Shown here: piece by piece, positions 33,846 to 43,174 of the stretch
Numbering within the stretch: position 1 is the stretch's first letter
Layout: the number at the start of each line of letters is the position of its first letter
Notes under the pieces: model-generated
Database searches by the model: none
The model's input: the letters and a program-made list of their open reading frames with translations, nothing else
Told to the model about the DNA's origin: nothing
Made by a program: the position numbers and the translations under genes
Assembly (NCBI RefSeq): GCF_900105535.1
Contig: NZ_LT629779.1
Location: 3,472,001-3,536,000 of the forward strand
DNA length: 64,000 nucleotides
Direction of reading: 5' to 3'
Source: Pseudarthrobacter equi
GTDB lineage: Bacteria; Actinomycetota; Actinomycetes; Actinomycetales; Micrococcaceae

Positions 33846-34337
33846 ATGGCAGGCGAGTCAACGTTCGACGTCGTAAGCAAAGTGGACAAGCAGGAAGTGG
33901 CCAACGCCCTGAACCAGGCCCAGAAGGAACTGGCCCAGCGCTACGACTTCAAGGGTGTAGGGGCCGAGGTGGACTTCAGCGGTGAAAAGATCCTGATGAA
34001 GGCCAACTCGGAAGAGCGCGTCCTTGCCGTGCTGGATGTCCTCCAGTCCAAGCTGATCCGCCGCGGCATTTCGCTGAAGTCCCTGGACACCGGTGAGCCC
34101 TACCCCTCGGGCAAGGAGTTCCGCCTGGAGTCCACCATCAAGGAGGGCATCGCGCAGGACCTGGCCAAGAAGATCAACAAGATCATCCGCGACGAAGCGC
34201 CCAAGTCCGTCAAGTCCCAGATCCAGGGCGACGAGCTGCGCGTGACGTCCAAGTCCCGCGACGACCTTCAGGCCACCATGGCGCTGCTGAAGGACTTCGA
34301 CGAGGCCGACCTGCAGTTCGTGAACTTCCGCAGCTGA
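33846..34337 (+). CDS. YajQ family nucleotide-binding protein
   Basis: A 163-residue protein of the YajQ/UPF0234 family. Both ferredoxin-like halves are clear: STFDVVSKVDKQEVANALNQ, then YDFKGVGAEVDFSG; and KKINKIIRDEAPKSVKSQIQ, then ELRVTSKSRDDLQ. Family members bind cyclic di-GMP or other nucleotides and act as regulators; which ligand applies in actinobacteria is not known. ATAAGGAGAGTC precedes ATG 33846. A terminator follows. Confidence 0.95.
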   Translation: MAGESTFDVVSKVDKQEVANALNQAQKELAQRYDFKGVGAEVDFSGEKILMKANSEERVLAVLDVLQSKLIRRGISLKSLDTGEPYPSGKEFRLESTIKEGIAQDLAKKINKIIRDEAPKSVKSQIQGDELRVTSKSRDDLQATMALLKDFDEADLQFVNFRS

Positions 34338-34397
34338 CCGGACTGCGGCCCATGTGGCCGCCGCCGTTATCGAGGCGCAGATGTTCTGCCGCTGCGC

Positions 34398-34441
34398 AAA
34401 AAGGTCGGCGCTCCCCGTTTTCCCGGGGGTGCCGGCCTTTT
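34398..34441 (+). terminator. intrinsic terminator of the YajQ gene
   Basis: AAAAAGGTCGGCGCTCCCC pairs, with small bulges, with GGGGGTGCCGGCCTTTT. The plus-strand end carries TTTT. It stands 60 bases after the YajQ stop. Confidence 0.7.
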
Positions 34442-34521
34442 GCCCGTTATGGCGGATTCACGTGTCACCTGCCTGCCGACCAGTCAACTGCAGGAGACAG
34501 GCGACCGACGGCGGGCGCCGG

Positions 34522-35391
34522 CTACTGCAGCGGCCGGCCCGCCATGCGTTCCAGCCGGGCGATCCGGTCCCGCATGGGCGGGTGGGTGGCGAACAGCTTG
34601 TTCATGGCACCGCCGCGGAACGGGTTGGCGATCATCAGGTGGGAGGCGTTGACCAGCCTCTGGTCCGGCGGCAGCGGAACCATGGTGACGCCTCGCTCGA
34701 TCTTGGCCAGGGCTGAGGCAAGCGCCAGCGGATCTCCGGTCAGCTGCGAACCGTCCTCGTCGGCGTCGTACTCCCTGGTCCGACTGATGGCCATCTGGAT
34801 CAGCGACGCCGCAAAGGGCGCCAGCAGGGCCATGGCGATCATGGCCAGCGGGTTGGTGTTGCGCCGGTCGCCGCCGCCGAAGAAGAGCAGCATTTGGCCC
34901 ACCGAGGTGATGACGCCCGCGACGGCGGCGGCTACCGATGAGGTGAGGATGTCGCGGTTGTAGACGTGCATGAGTTCGTGGCCCAGGACGCCGCGGAGTT
35001 CGCGGGCGTCCAGGAGCTGCAGGATGCCTTCGGTGCAGCAGACGGCGGCGTTCTGCGGATTGCGGCCGGTGGCGAAGGCGTTGGGGTTCATGGTGGGCGA
35101 GACGTAGATCCGCGGCATGGGCTGGTTCGCCCGGGCGGACAGTTCCCGCACTATCTGGTACAGCTGCGGCGCCTGGGCTTCGGAGACTTCGAAGGCCTGC
35201 ATGGAACGGATGGCGATCTTGTCGCTGTTCCAGTAGCCGTAGAACGTGGTGCCGACGCCCACGAGTGCCATGATCCAGATGGGCGCCGAGCTGCGCGTCC
35301 CCGCCCCGATCAGTGCGCCCAGGGCAAGCAGGACCGCCCAGAGCACGCCGAACAGCGCCGCGGTCTTGAGCCCGTTGTGATGTTTGTGCAC
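34522..35391 (-). CDS. htpX: zinc metalloprotease HtpX
   Basis: A 289-residue M48 membrane protease. Two N-terminal membrane segments (10-32, 37-53) precede the zinc site HELMH (138-142), and two more segments follow at about 152-172 and 180-202 before the third ligand Glu207 in RTREYDADE. It degrades misfolded membrane proteins from the cytosolic side. Length and topology match HtpX. It stands alone, about 300 bases downstream of the symporter gene. Confidence 0.95.
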   Translation of the reverse strand: MHKHHNGLKTAALFGVLWAVLLALGALIGAGTRSSAPIWIMALVGVGTTFYGYWNSDKIAIRSMQAFEVSEAQAPQLYQIVRELSARANQPMPRIYVSPTMNPNAFATGRNPQNAAVCCTEGILQLLDARELRGVLGHELMHVYNRDILTSSVAAAVAGVITSVGQMLLFFGGGDRRNTNPLAMIAMALLAPFAASLIQMAISRTREYDADEDGSQLTGDPLALASALAKIERGVTMVPLPPDQRLVNASHLMIANPFRGGAMNKLFATHPPMRDRIARLERMAGRPLQ

Positions 35392-35694
35392 GATTCCTCC
35401 TTACTAAGGGAACGGACCGCCAAGGAGCCGGGTTCCGCGCGTGGTAGCGGCGGAAACCCGGCTGCAGCTTCGCCGCGGTCCAAGCCCCCACGTTGCAGGG
35501 CAGGCCGCCGAAAAGCAGGACCCAGCCCTCATTGAGGATCTTAGTGGCGCCACCAGCCAGGAGCTCGCCAACCCGCGGCCCGCGGGCCACCACCACGACG
35601 AAGGCACCCGTTGGAGATCAGCCGCGCCCGGTTTGGATGCCAGAGAGGGAACCGGGCCAAACCGGACGGGCATGACCGTCCAACCAGAACTGCC
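35392..35694. other. intergenic region between the symporter and htpX
   Basis: About 300 bases. It must carry the end of the symporter transcript and the htpX promoter. A weak symmetric element CCTCATTGAGG lies at about 35526. I see no gene, strong terminator or known motif. Confidence 0.4.
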
Positions 35695-37008
35695 TCAGTG
35701 CATCGAGAGGGTCTCGCGCTGCCTGCCGTCAGCGTCCAATTCGTCGTCCGTTTCTGCCGGGGCCTGCGTGTCCCCGGCGACGGACGGCGACAGGCTGGAC
35801 GCCTTGTCGTGGCTCCGTCCGATGACAGCGGTGGCAATGGCATTTCCCAGGATGTTGGTGGCGGTTCGTCCCATGTCCAGGATTTGGTCGATCACCAGCA
35901 GGACGCCGATTCCGGCCGCGGGGATGCCGAAGGCGGGGACGACGGCGGCCACGACCACCAGCGAACCGCGCGGGACGCCGGCCATGCCTTTGCTGCTGAG
36001 CAACAGCATCCCGGTCATGGCGATCTGCTGGCCGAGGTCCATGTCGATGCCGTAGGCGTTGATGAGGAAGACGGAGGCGAACGTCATGTACATCATGGAG
36101 CCGTCGACATTGAAGGAGTAGCCCAGGGGAAGGACGAAACCGGTGGTTCGTTTTTCGATGCCGAACTTGGTCAAACCCTCGATGAGCTTCGGCAGCGCGG
36201 CTTCGCTGCTGGAGGTGGCGAAGGCTATGAGCATGGGCTCACGCACGATCCGGACCAGGCGGAACGCTGCCCGTCCGAGGCAGGCAACGGCGACGGCGAT
36301 CATGAGGACCCACAGAACCGAGAGGGAAGCATAGAATCCGCCGATGAACGAGGCATAGGTGGCAAAGGCATCGAGCCCTTTGGCCGTGAAGGCGGACGCG
36401 ATGCCGGCAAATACACCCACCGGAGCCGCAAGCATCACATATCCGGTGACCTTGAGCATGACGCCCATGAGTTCATCGACAGCGTCAGCGATGGAGGAAC
36501 GGCCCTTCTTGCGAAGGTTCAGCAAGGCTATGCCGAAGAGCGCCCCGAAAACGAGGATCTGAAGGGGGTTATTGGCAGTCAGGGCAGCGAAAACGCTGGT
36601 GGGGATGATGTGGGTAATGAATTCCGCGTAATCAAGGGGCTTCGACTCAATCCCTGCATCTCCACCTGGGAGCAGATGCAGGCCCGCGCCCACATTGAGC
36701 AGATGCGCGCTGATGAAGCCGAAGGCACCCACCAGGACGGAGGCGGACAGGAACCAGATCATGGAACGGCCGAAGAGTTTGCCCACCCCGGCCGATTTGG
36801 CGGCACCTGCGATGCCCGAGACAAGGGTGGCGAAGATCAGTGGAGCGATGATCATCTTGATCAGGTTCAGGAACATGTGTGTAACGGTGTCCAGAACCGT
36901 CACGACCGATCCGCGGGCGTCCGCGGGGAGCAGCCAGTGGAACAGCAGACCGCCGACTATTCCGAAAATCAGTGCGGCGAGGATCCACATGGTTGATTTA
37001 TTTTTCAT
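35695..37008 (-). CDS. dicarboxylate/amino acid:cation symporter (DctA/GltP type)
   Basis: A 437-residue secondary transporter of the DAACS family. The hallmark regions are the serine-rich hairpin TSSSEAALPKLIEGLTKFG and helix seven GYSFNVDGSMMYMTFASVF. It takes up C4-dicarboxylates, aspartate or glutamate with protons or Na+. AAGG stands six bases before ATG 37008; ATG 37014 would give two more residues. It follows aspartase by 200 bases on the same strand, which points to aspartate or fumarate as substrate. Confidence 0.92.
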   Translation of the reverse strand: MKNKSTMWILAALIFGIVGGLLFHWLLPADARGSVVTVLDTVTHMFLNLIKMIIAPLIFATLVSGIAGAAKSAGVGKLFGRSMIWFLSASVLVGAFGFISAHLLNVGAGLHLLPGGDAGIESKPLDYAEFITHIIPTSVFAALTANNPLQILVFGALFGIALLNLRKKGRSSIADAVDELMGVMLKVTGYVMLAAPVGVFAGIASAFTAKGLDAFATYASFIGGFYASLSVLWVLMIAVAVACLGRAAFRLVRIVREPMLIAFATSSSEAALPKLIEGLTKFGIEKRTTGFVLPLGYSFNVDGSMMYMTFASVFLINAYGIDMDLGQQIAMTGMLLLSSKGMAGVPRGSLVVVAAVVPAFGIPAAGIGVLLVIDQILDMGRTATNILGNAIATAVIGRSHDKASSLSPSVAGDTQAPAETDDELDADGRQRETLSMH

Positions 37009-37208
37009 ATCCATCCTTGGGTAAATGCCGGGAAGTCGGTCCCGGGGCCGGGACGGTCCTCGTCGCTGAGGTCCGCTTCTGTGTCATCGGCTCTGGAAAA
37101 TGCAGGCACGTTCATTTGCCCCCTGATACAGAAGCCCAGGGGACGATTCGGGCGGGTGGTGGGCCCACGCCCGCCGGGTTCCCTGGCCGAGCTTGCGAGG
37201 CTAGGGGG

Positions 37209-38630
37209 CTATTTGCTGAGGTTGGCGAGCCGTTCGGGGCTCAGGAGTTCCTGGAGTTGGGTGGCGGTGAGGAGTCCGTGTTCCAGGACCAGTTCGGCCA
37301 CGCCCTTGCCGGTGGCGAGGGCTTCCTGCGCGATGGCGGTGGCGGTGGCGTAGCCCAGGTGGGGGTTCAGGGCGGTGACCAGGCCGATGGATTGTTCCAC
37401 CGTGAGCCGCAGGTGTTCGGTGTTGGCGGTGATGCCGCGGATGCAGCGGGCCGTGAGGGTGCGGCAGGCTGCTTCGAGGTGGGAGATGCTCTTGTGGAGG
37501 CTGTGGACAATGACGGGTTCGAACGCGTTGAGCTGAAGCTGCCCGGCTTCGGCGGCCATGGTGATGGTGACGTCGTTGCCGATCACTTCGTAGGCCACCT
37601 GGGAGACCACTTCCGGGATCACCGGGTTGATCTTGCCGGGCATGATGGAGGAGCCGGACTGGACGGCCGGGAGGTTGATTTCGCCCAGGCCGGCGCGTGG
37701 GCCGGAGGAGAGCAGGCGGAGGTCGTTGCAGATCTTGGAGAGCTTGACGGCCACCCGCTTGAGCACGCCGGAGAGGTGCACGAACGCGCCCACGTCCTGG
37801 GTGGCTTCGATGAGGTCGGCGGCGGTGACCAGCGGCAGGCCGGTGACCTCGGCCAGGTGCCGGCAGGCAGCGTCGGCGTAACCGGCCGGGGCGTTCAGGC
37901 CGGTGCCGATGGCGGTGGCACCGAGGTTGATTTCGTGGATCAGGAGTTCGGCTTCGGCCAGCCGCAGCCGGTCCTCGCCGATGGTGACGGCGTAGGTGCC
38001 GAATTCCTGGCCCAGGGTCATGGGGACGGCGTCCTGGAGCTGGGTGCGGCCCATCTTCACCACGGTGCGGAACTCCTGGGCCTTGGCGGCACAGGCCTCT
38101 TCCAGTTCGGCCAGGGCGTCCAGGAGTTCCCGGGCGGCGAAGATGGTGCCGAGCTTCACCGCGGTGGGGTAGACGTCATTGGTGGACTGGCTGAGGTTGA
38201 CGTGGTCGTTGGGGTGCAGCCGTGCGTAGTCGCCCTTGGGGTGGCCAAGGATTTCCAGGGCGCGGTTGGCGATGACCTCGTTGGCGTTCATGTTCGACGA
38301 CGTTCCGGCGCCGCCCTGGATGACGTCCACCACGAACTGGTCGGCAAGCTTGCCGTCCAGGATGTCCTGGCAGGCCTGCTCGATGGCTGCGGTGCGTTCG
38401 GCATCCAGCAGGCCAAGGTCCCGGTTGGTGCGGGCGGCGGCGAGCTTGACCGCTGCCAGGCCGCGGACCAGGTGCATGTTGGTGGAGAGCGGCTGCCCGG
38501 TGATGGGGAAGTTCTCCACAGCGCGCAGGGTATGCACGCCCCAGTATGCCTCCGCGGGGACGTCGCGGTCACCCAGCAAATCATGCTCTGACCGGACGTG
38601 GATGGAGACGGCGGTTTCAATGGTAGTCAA
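37209..38630 (-). CDS. aspA: aspartate ammonia-lyase
   Basis: A 473-residue member of the fumarase/aspartase superfamily. The conserved catalytic loop GSSIMPGKINPVIPE, GGAGTSSNMNANEVIANRA and QSTNDVYPTAVKL are all present, and the overall sequence fits aspartase rather than fumarase. It releases ammonia from L-aspartate to give fumarate. The start is probably TTG 38630, behind GTGAGGACCCCC; the upstream GTG 38642 has no ribosome site. A GntR regulator gene lies upstream and a dicarboxylate/amino-acid symporter downstream, forming an aspartate-use module. Confidence 0.93.
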   Translation of the reverse strand: MTTIETAVSIHVRSEHDLLGDRDVPAEAYWGVHTLRAVENFPITGQPLSTNMHLVRGLAAVKLAAARTNRDLGLLDAERTAAIEQACQDILDGKLADQFVVDVIQGGAGTSSNMNANEVIANRALEILGHPKGDYARLHPNDHVNLSQSTNDVYPTAVKLGTIFAARELLDALAELEEACAAKAQEFRTVVKMGRTQLQDAVPMTLGQEFGTYAVTIGEDRLRLAEAELLIHEINLGATAIGTGLNAPAGYADAACRHLAEVTGLPLVTAADLIEATQDVGAFVHLSGVLKRVAVKLSKICNDLRLLSSGPRAGLGEINLPAVQSGSSIMPGKINPVIPEVVSQVAYEVIGNDVTITMAAEAGQLQLNAFEPVIVHSLHKSISHLEAACRTLTARCIRGITANTEHLRLTVEQSIGLVTALNPHLGYATATAIAQEALATGKGVAELVLEHGLLTATQLQELLSPERLANLSK

Positions 38631-38680
38631 GGGGGTCCTCACAAGGCTTCGTTGTCGGGCGTGGACGAAAAAGATGGACT

Positions 38681-38728
38681 GAAAAAGGGCAGGGTTGAAA
38701 AAGGGCAGGGTTCAAAAAGGGCAGGGTG
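38681..38728. repeat. three tandem 16-bp repeats in the aspA leader
   Basis: Two exact copies of GAAAAAGGGCAGGGTT (38681-38696, 38697-38712) are followed by a copy differing at its first and last base (38713-38728). They begin 50 bases upstream of the aspartase start. They could be repeated regulator sites, a length-variable promoter element, or simple slippage products. Confidence 0.85.
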
Positions 38729-38837
38729 AACCAGCGTGTGGAGCGAAGGACATGCAGGGATGGCGCTCAGATTGTCCGGTGGACTACGGACTGTGGCAGA
38801 TCCGGTTGGCTGCCGCAGGGAAATCTGTTCTGGCCGG

Positions 38838-39539
38838 TCAGCCTCCCGGGACGATGGTGCCGAGGGCACACTCCACGCCATGCAGATGCATGGTCATGGC
38901 TTGGGACGCGTCGTCGGCCGAGCCCCGCTCGATGGCAGCGAAAATCCGGGCATGTTCGTCGCCTGATTCCTTCCGCCGGTCGGCCACCAGGTTGAGGGTG
39001 CTTGACTGGTTTGCCATGGCCTCACAGATGTCCGACAGGAATGATTCAAAGACGCCGTTCCTGCTGCACCGGGCGATGGTCATGTGAAACTCCGTATTCA
39101 GGAGCACCCATTGCTGGATATCGTCCTCCTCCGCCATTTCACGGAGGATTTCCCGAAGGGCTTCCAGGTCCTCGTTGGTGCGCCGCTGGGCGGCCAGGCC
39201 TGCAGCGGGTACCTCGACATGGGGCCGGGCTTCCACGAGGGCGCTGGCAGAGTACTTTCCGAGCTTAAGGTCCCGGGCGACCTTGTCTGCTATGACAAAG
39301 GTCCCCTTGCCGGTGTGGGTGGCTGTCAGCCCCAAGGCGGTGCATGAACGCAGCGCCTCCCTGACCATGGTCCGGCTCACGCCGTACTGCCGGGCGAGCG
39401 CCGCTTCCGAGTCGAGGCGGGTGCCGACAGGGATCTGTCCGGCTTCTATGGCACCGCGAAGCGAGGCAAAAACCTGCTCTGCCGCACCAACGCGCACCAC
39501 CGGTTCTTGTCTAGCTGTCCAGCTGTCCAACAGGTCCAT
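38838..39539 (-). CDS. GntR family regulator with FCD domain
   Basis: A 233-residue regulator. The winged helix covers about 18-90 (EQVFASLRGAIEAGQIPVGT, SEAALARQYGVSRTMVREAL), and the all-helical FCD ligand-binding domain covers 95-230 with NTEFHMTIARCSRN and HARIFAAIERG carrying metal-type His residues. Its position directly upstream of aspA and the symporter suggests control of aspartate or dicarboxylate use. ATG 39539 lacks a Shine-Dalgarno sequence, so the mRNA may be leaderless. It is divergent from the Fur-like gene. Confidence 0.9.
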   Translation of the reverse strand: MDLLDSWTARQEPVVRVGAAEQVFASLRGAIEAGQIPVGTRLDSEAALARQYGVSRTMVREALRSCTALGLTATHTGKGTFVIADKVARDLKLGKYSASALVEARPHVEVPAAGLAAQRRTNEDLEALREILREMAEEDDIQQWVLLNTEFHMTIARCSRNGVFESFLSDICEAMANQSSTLNLVADRRKESGDEHARIFAAIERGSADDASQAMTMHLHGVECALGTIVPGG

Positions 39540-39658
39540 AATATCGACTATGGCAGTAGTCACAGGGCCTGTCAAAAGGCGCCGACATACTGGACGCTGA
39601 CCACGCCCCGAGCGCGCGGGCCCGCGGGTGCGGAGGACGGCTACAAGGTTAGCCACGC

Positions 39659-39683
39659 CTTATTGTGAGATAGTCAAAATAAG
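39659..39683. promoter_or_regulatory. candidate Fur/PerR operator
   Basis: CTTATT and AATAAG form 6-base arms around a 13-base centre (GTGAGATAGTCAA) immediately upstream of the Fur-like gene, in an AT-rich patch. This resembles operators for autoregulated PerR/FurA proteins. The binding protein has not been shown; the match to a Fur box is partial. Confidence 0.45.
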
Positions 39684-39699
39684 TGGTCTAATGGGTTTC

Positions 39700-40185
39700 A
39701 TGACGGAACACTTTGATGGCCAGGACGCTTGGGCCGCAGCCCTGCGTGCCCACGGCCGCAGGGTGACCAAGCAGCGGCTCGCTGTACTCGCCGCCGTCGA
39801 AAGCCACCCCCACTCCCCTGCCGAAAGCATCCTGGCTGCAGCCCGCGCCGAGCTTCCGGAACTGACGGCACAGTCCGTCTACGTGGTGCTTGGAGACCTG
39901 ACGGACCTGCACATGCTCCGCCGGTTTGAGCCTCCCCACTCCCCCGCACTGTATGAAACCCGCGTGGGCGACAACCACCACCACGCCATCTGCATCAGCT
40001 GCGGACGCGTGGAAGATGTGGACTGCGCCGTCGGCCACGCCCCTTGCCTTACCCCGCACTGGGACCCGGACGCCAAGCCGATGACCATCCAGATCGCCGA
40101 TGTCATGTACCAGGGCATCTGCCAGGACTGCCAGCAGTCCCAGAAACAGACTTTCAATCCTCCCCTGCAGATAAACGAGAAATAG
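39700..40185 (+). CDS. Fur family metalloregulator (PerR/FurA-like)
   Basis: A 161-residue Fur-family repressor. The winged helix includes [20 protein letters not shown] and [14 protein letters not shown]; the metal region has [12 protein letters not shown] with Cys98 and Cys101, and a second pair CQDC (Cys141, Cys144) that would hold structural zinc. It lies 7 bases before the catalase gene, which it probably represses until peroxide is sensed, as PerR and FurA do. The start may be ATG 39691 or 39700; neither has a good Shine-Dalgarno. Confidence 0.9.
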   Translation: MTEHFDGQDAWAAALRAHGRRVTKQRLAVLAAVESHPHSPAESILAAARAELPELTAQSVYVVLGDLTDLHMLRRFEPPHSPALYETRVGDNHHHAICISCGRVEDVDCAVGHAPCLTPHWDPDAKPMTIQIADVMYQGICQDCQQSQKQTFNPPLQINEK

Positions 40186-40192
40186 GAGAACA

Positions 40193-41674
40193 ATGACTGC
40201 CATTTCGACCACACAGTCAGGTGCACCGGTTACGTCCGATGCCCACTCGAAGTCAGTTGGTGCCGACGGTGCCATCATCCTGACTGACCACTACCTGGTG
40301 GAAAAGCTTGCCCAGTTCAACCGCGAGCGGGTCCCGGAGCGCGTAGTGCACGCCAAGGGCGGCGGCGCATTCGGTACGTTCAAGGCCACCGAGGATATCT
40401 CGAAGTACACGAAGGCCGCGTTCCTGCAGCCGGGCGCCGAGACCGAGATGCTGATCCGCTTCTCCTCCGTTGCCGGCGAGAACGGCTCCCCCGACACCTG
40501 GCGTGACCCGCGCGGCTTCGCCGTGAAGTTCTACACCAGCGAGGGCAACTACGACCTCGTTGGCAACAACACCCCGGTGTTCTTCATCCGCGACGGCATC
40601 AAGTTCCCGGACTTCATCCACTCCCAGAAGCGCCTGCCGGGCACCCACCTGCGCGACGCTGACATGCAGTGGGACTTCTGGACCCTGTCCCCCGAGTCCG
40701 CCCACCAGGTCACCTGGCTGATGGGTGACCGCGGCCTCCCGGCCTCCTGGCGTGAAATGCAGGGCTACGGCTCGCACACCTACCAGTGGATCAACGCCGA
40801 GGGCGAGCGTTTCTGGGTCAAGTACCACTTCAAGTCCAACCAGGGCGTGAAGAACATGACGTCCGACCAGGCTGAAGCATTGGCCGGCTCGGATGCGGAC
40901 TTCTACATCCGCGACCTGCACGAGAACATCGAAGCCGGCAACCTCCCCTCCTGGGACCTGCACGTCCAGGTCATGCCGTACGAGGATGCCAAGACCTACC
41001 GCTTCAACCCGTTCGACCTGACCAAGGTCTGGCCGCACGGTGACTACCCGCTGATCAAGGTGGGCACCATGGAGCTGAACCGGAACCCGGAGAACTACTT
41101 CGCGCAGATCGAGCAGGCCACCTTTGCGCCGTCGAACTTCGTGCCGGGCATCGCCGCGTCCCCGGACAAGATGCTGCAGGCCCGCATCTTCTCCTACGCT
41201 GACGCCCACCGCTACCGCGTTGGCACCAACCACGCCCAGATCCCCGTGAACCAGCCGAAGAACGAGGTCAACAACTACAGCCAGGACGGCCAGGGGCGGT
41301 TCCAGTTCAACGCGCCTTCCGTTCCGGTCTACGCCCCGAACACCTTCGGCGGCCCGGCTGCAGTTGAGCCGCAGAACACGGCCGGCGGCTGGGAGAACGA
41401 CGGCGAGCTGACCCTTGCCGCGCACTCCCTCCACGCTGAGGACGGCGACTTCGTCCAGGCCGGCGCGCTGTACCGCGAGGTCTACGACGAAGCCACCAAG
41501 GCCCGCTTCCTCGAAACCATCACCGGTGCCGTGGGCGGCGTGAAGCGCTCCGACATCAAGGAACGCGCCATCCAGTACTGGACCAACGTTGACGCCGAGC
41601 TCGGCGCCAAGCTGCGCGCCAACCTTGGTGCCGCACCGGTTTCCGACGCCGAAGCAGCCAACAAGATCGGCTAA
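40193..41674 (+). CDS. katA: heme catalase
   Basis: A 493-residue monofunctional catalase of the small-subunit clade. The catalytic His53 ([11 protein letters not shown]), Asn126 (GNNTPVFF) and proximal heme ligand Tyr335 ([14 protein letters not shown]) are conserved. It breaks down hydrogen peroxide in the cytosol. AGGAGAACA supports ATG 40193. It is cotranscribed with the upstream Fur/PerR-like gene and followed by a strong terminator. Confidence 0.96.
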   Translation: MTAISTTQSGAPVTSDAHSKSVGADGAIILTDHYLVEKLAQFNRERVPERVVHAKGGGAFGTFKATEDISKYTKAAFLQPGAETEMLIRFSSVAGENGSPDTWRDPRGFAVKFYTSEGNYDLVGNNTPVFFIRDGIKFPDFIHSQKRLPGTHLRDADMQWDFWTLSPESAHQVTWLMGDRGLPASWREMQGYGSHTYQWINAEGERFWVKYHFKSNQGVKNMTSDQAEALAGSDADFYIRDLHENIEAGNLPSWDLHVQVMPYEDAKTYRFNPFDLTKVWPHGDYPLIKVGTMELNRNPENYFAQIEQATFAPSNFVPGIAASPDKMLQARIFSYADAHRYRVGTNHAQIPVNQPKNEVNNYSQDGQGRFQFNAPSVPVYAPNTFGGPAAVEPQNTAGGWENDGELTLAAHSLHAEDGDFVQAGALYREVYDEATKARFLETITGAVGGVKRSDIKERAIQYWTNVDAELGAKLRANLGAAPVSDAEAANKIG

Positions 41675-41714
41675 CAGCCGGTACCGGGACAAGTCCCCGG
41701 ATCTTGCATGAAAG

Positions 41715-41751
41715 GAACACCCCGCCACGGATTTTTCCGGGCGGGGTGTTC
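41715..41751 (+). terminator. intrinsic terminator of the catalase gene
   Basis: Exact 12-base arms GAACACCCCGCC (41715-41726) and its complement (41740-41751) around a 13-base loop, 40 bases after the catalase stop. The downstream sequence TGCGTTTGT is only weakly T-rich. Confidence 0.75.
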
Positions 41752-41846
41752 TGCGTTTGTCCACATATGCGCCGCACCTTCTGCGTTGTGCACATACGGC
41801 TGCCGGTCCACTGTTCCCCGGTGCCTGCCGGTTCTAGGCTCCGTAC

Positions 41847-42482
41847 ATGGACACTTTCGCAGGGATTCCGCCGGAGGCCTTCCGCTTCTACGAGGAACTC
41901 GAAGACAACAACAACCGTGAGTGGTGGCTGGAGCACAAGTCCACCTATGATTCCGCGGTCCGGGAGCCGCTGGAACTGCTCCTGGCCGGACTCGAGCCGG
42001 AATTCGGGCCGGCCAAACTGTTCCGGCCTTACCGGGACGTCCGGTTCTCACAGGACAAATCCCCGTACAAGACGGCCCAGGGTGCCTTCGCCACCCGGCA
42101 GGAAGGGGTGGGCTTCTACCTCCAGGTCAGCGCCGACGGGCTGCTGGTGGGCGGCGGCTACCACTCGCACACTCCTGCCCAGCTGGCCCGGTTTCGGGCT
42201 GCTGCGGATGCCTCTGCCAGCGGGGCCGGGCTGCAGGACATCGTGGATTCACTGGCCGGCGCCGGGTTCGCCATTGAGGGCGAGAAGCTCAAGACGGTCC
42301 CCCGGGGTTTCACCAAGGACCATCCGCGTGCGGAGCTGCTCAAGCATAAGTCGCTGTCCGCGGGGGTTGAGCTGGGGCAGCCCGGGTGGGCGTCCACGAC
42401 GGCGGCCAGCGAAGAGATTGCCCGCAGGTGGCGGGAGCTGCGTCCCCTTGTAGAGTGGGTGGGCCGGTACGCCGCCCCGTGA
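41847..42482 (+). CDS. DUF2461 domain protein
   Basis: A 211-residue protein of the DUF2461 (TIGR02453) family, recognised from FAGIPPEAFRFYEELEDNNN near the start, RPYRDVRFSQDKSPYKTAQG and the C-terminal helix. The function of the family is unknown; it occurs in many bacteria as a single gene. It is transcribed away from the catalase terminator and converges on the TetR gene with only three bases between the stops. Confidence 0.9.
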   Translation: MDTFAGIPPEAFRFYEELEDNNNREWWLEHKSTYDSAVREPLELLLAGLEPEFGPAKLFRPYRDVRFSQDKSPYKTAQGAFATRQEGVGFYLQVSADGLLVGGGYHSHTPAQLARFRAAADASASGAGLQDIVDSLAGAGFAIEGEKLKTVPRGFTKDHPRAELLKHKSLSAGVELGQPGWASTTAASEEIARRWRELRPLVEWVGRYAAP

Positions 42483-42485
42483 CAG

Positions 42486-43085
42486 CTACTGCCCGGCCGC
42501 CGCCAGCCGGGCCTCGAGGTTGTTGAAGAAGACCGTCAGCATCAGTTCGAACGCTTGGGTGGCGGCCTCGGGCTCGTTCATCACCACGAAGTCGAATTGC
42601 AGCCCGTAGAACGTGGACGTGAAAAGCCGGGCGTCGGTATCCGCGAACTCTTCCTCGATGCCCTGCACCATCAGCCAGTCACGCGTCTGGTGGTGCAGCA
42701 TGCGGAAATGCTCCCGGGAGGTCCCGCGGGGTTCCGCCGCCACAATGTCCTGGGCTGCGGCCTCGAACTCCAGGCGGGTCAGGTGCCGGTTGCGCTGGGC
42801 CATGGTCCACTGCCAGGAATCGAGGAGGAAAGCGCGCCATGCTGCCCGGTCAATCTCACGGACGTCGGTGCTGCGCAGCCGGTCCAGCCGGGACTCGATG
42901 GACACCACGATGTCGTTGATCAGCTGGTCCCTGCTGCCGAAGTGGTACACCAGCACGTAGGAACTCATGCCCAGGCCCTCGGCCAGGCTGCGGAACGTCA
43001 GCTGGGTGAGGGTCTTGTCCATGAGGTAGTCCTGGATGGCGCCCAGCAGTTCGGCTTTGCGTTCGGGTCGTGTGGGGCGTGCCAT
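42486..43085 (-). CDS. TetR family transcriptional regulator
   Basis: A 199-residue regulator. The N-terminal helix-turn-helix is TQLTFRSLAEGLGMSSYVLVYHFGSRDQLI (about 28-57), and the rest is a helical ligand-binding domain with FYGLQFDFVV near the end. It lies 89 bases downstream of the amino acid permease on the same strand, separated by a terminator, so the two are not obviously coregulated. The target is unknown. Confidence 0.9.
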   Translation of the reverse strand: MARPTRPERKAELLGAIQDYLMDKTLTQLTFRSLAEGLGMSSYVLVYHFGSRDQLINDIVVSIESRLDRLRSTDVREIDRAAWRAFLLDSWQWTMAQRNRHLTRLEFEAAAQDIVAAEPRGTSREHFRMLHHQTRDWLMVQGIEEEFADTDARLFTSTFYGLQFDFVVMNEPEAATQAFELMLTVFFNNLEARLAAAGQ

Positions 43086-43129
43086 GCATCCATCCTATGA
43101 GCGGGCTCCATCCCGGAGCGGGACATGCG

Positions 43130-43162
43130 AATGCCCGCCCGGACGGCAGCCGGGCGGGCATT
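43130..43162 (-). terminator. intrinsic terminator of the amino acid permease gene
   Basis: Arms of 13 bases (43130-43142 and 43150-43162, AATGCCCGCCCGG with its complement) and a 7-base loop, 12 bases after the permease stop on the minus strand. Confidence 0.75.
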
Positions 43163-43174
43163 GGCAGGAACAGG

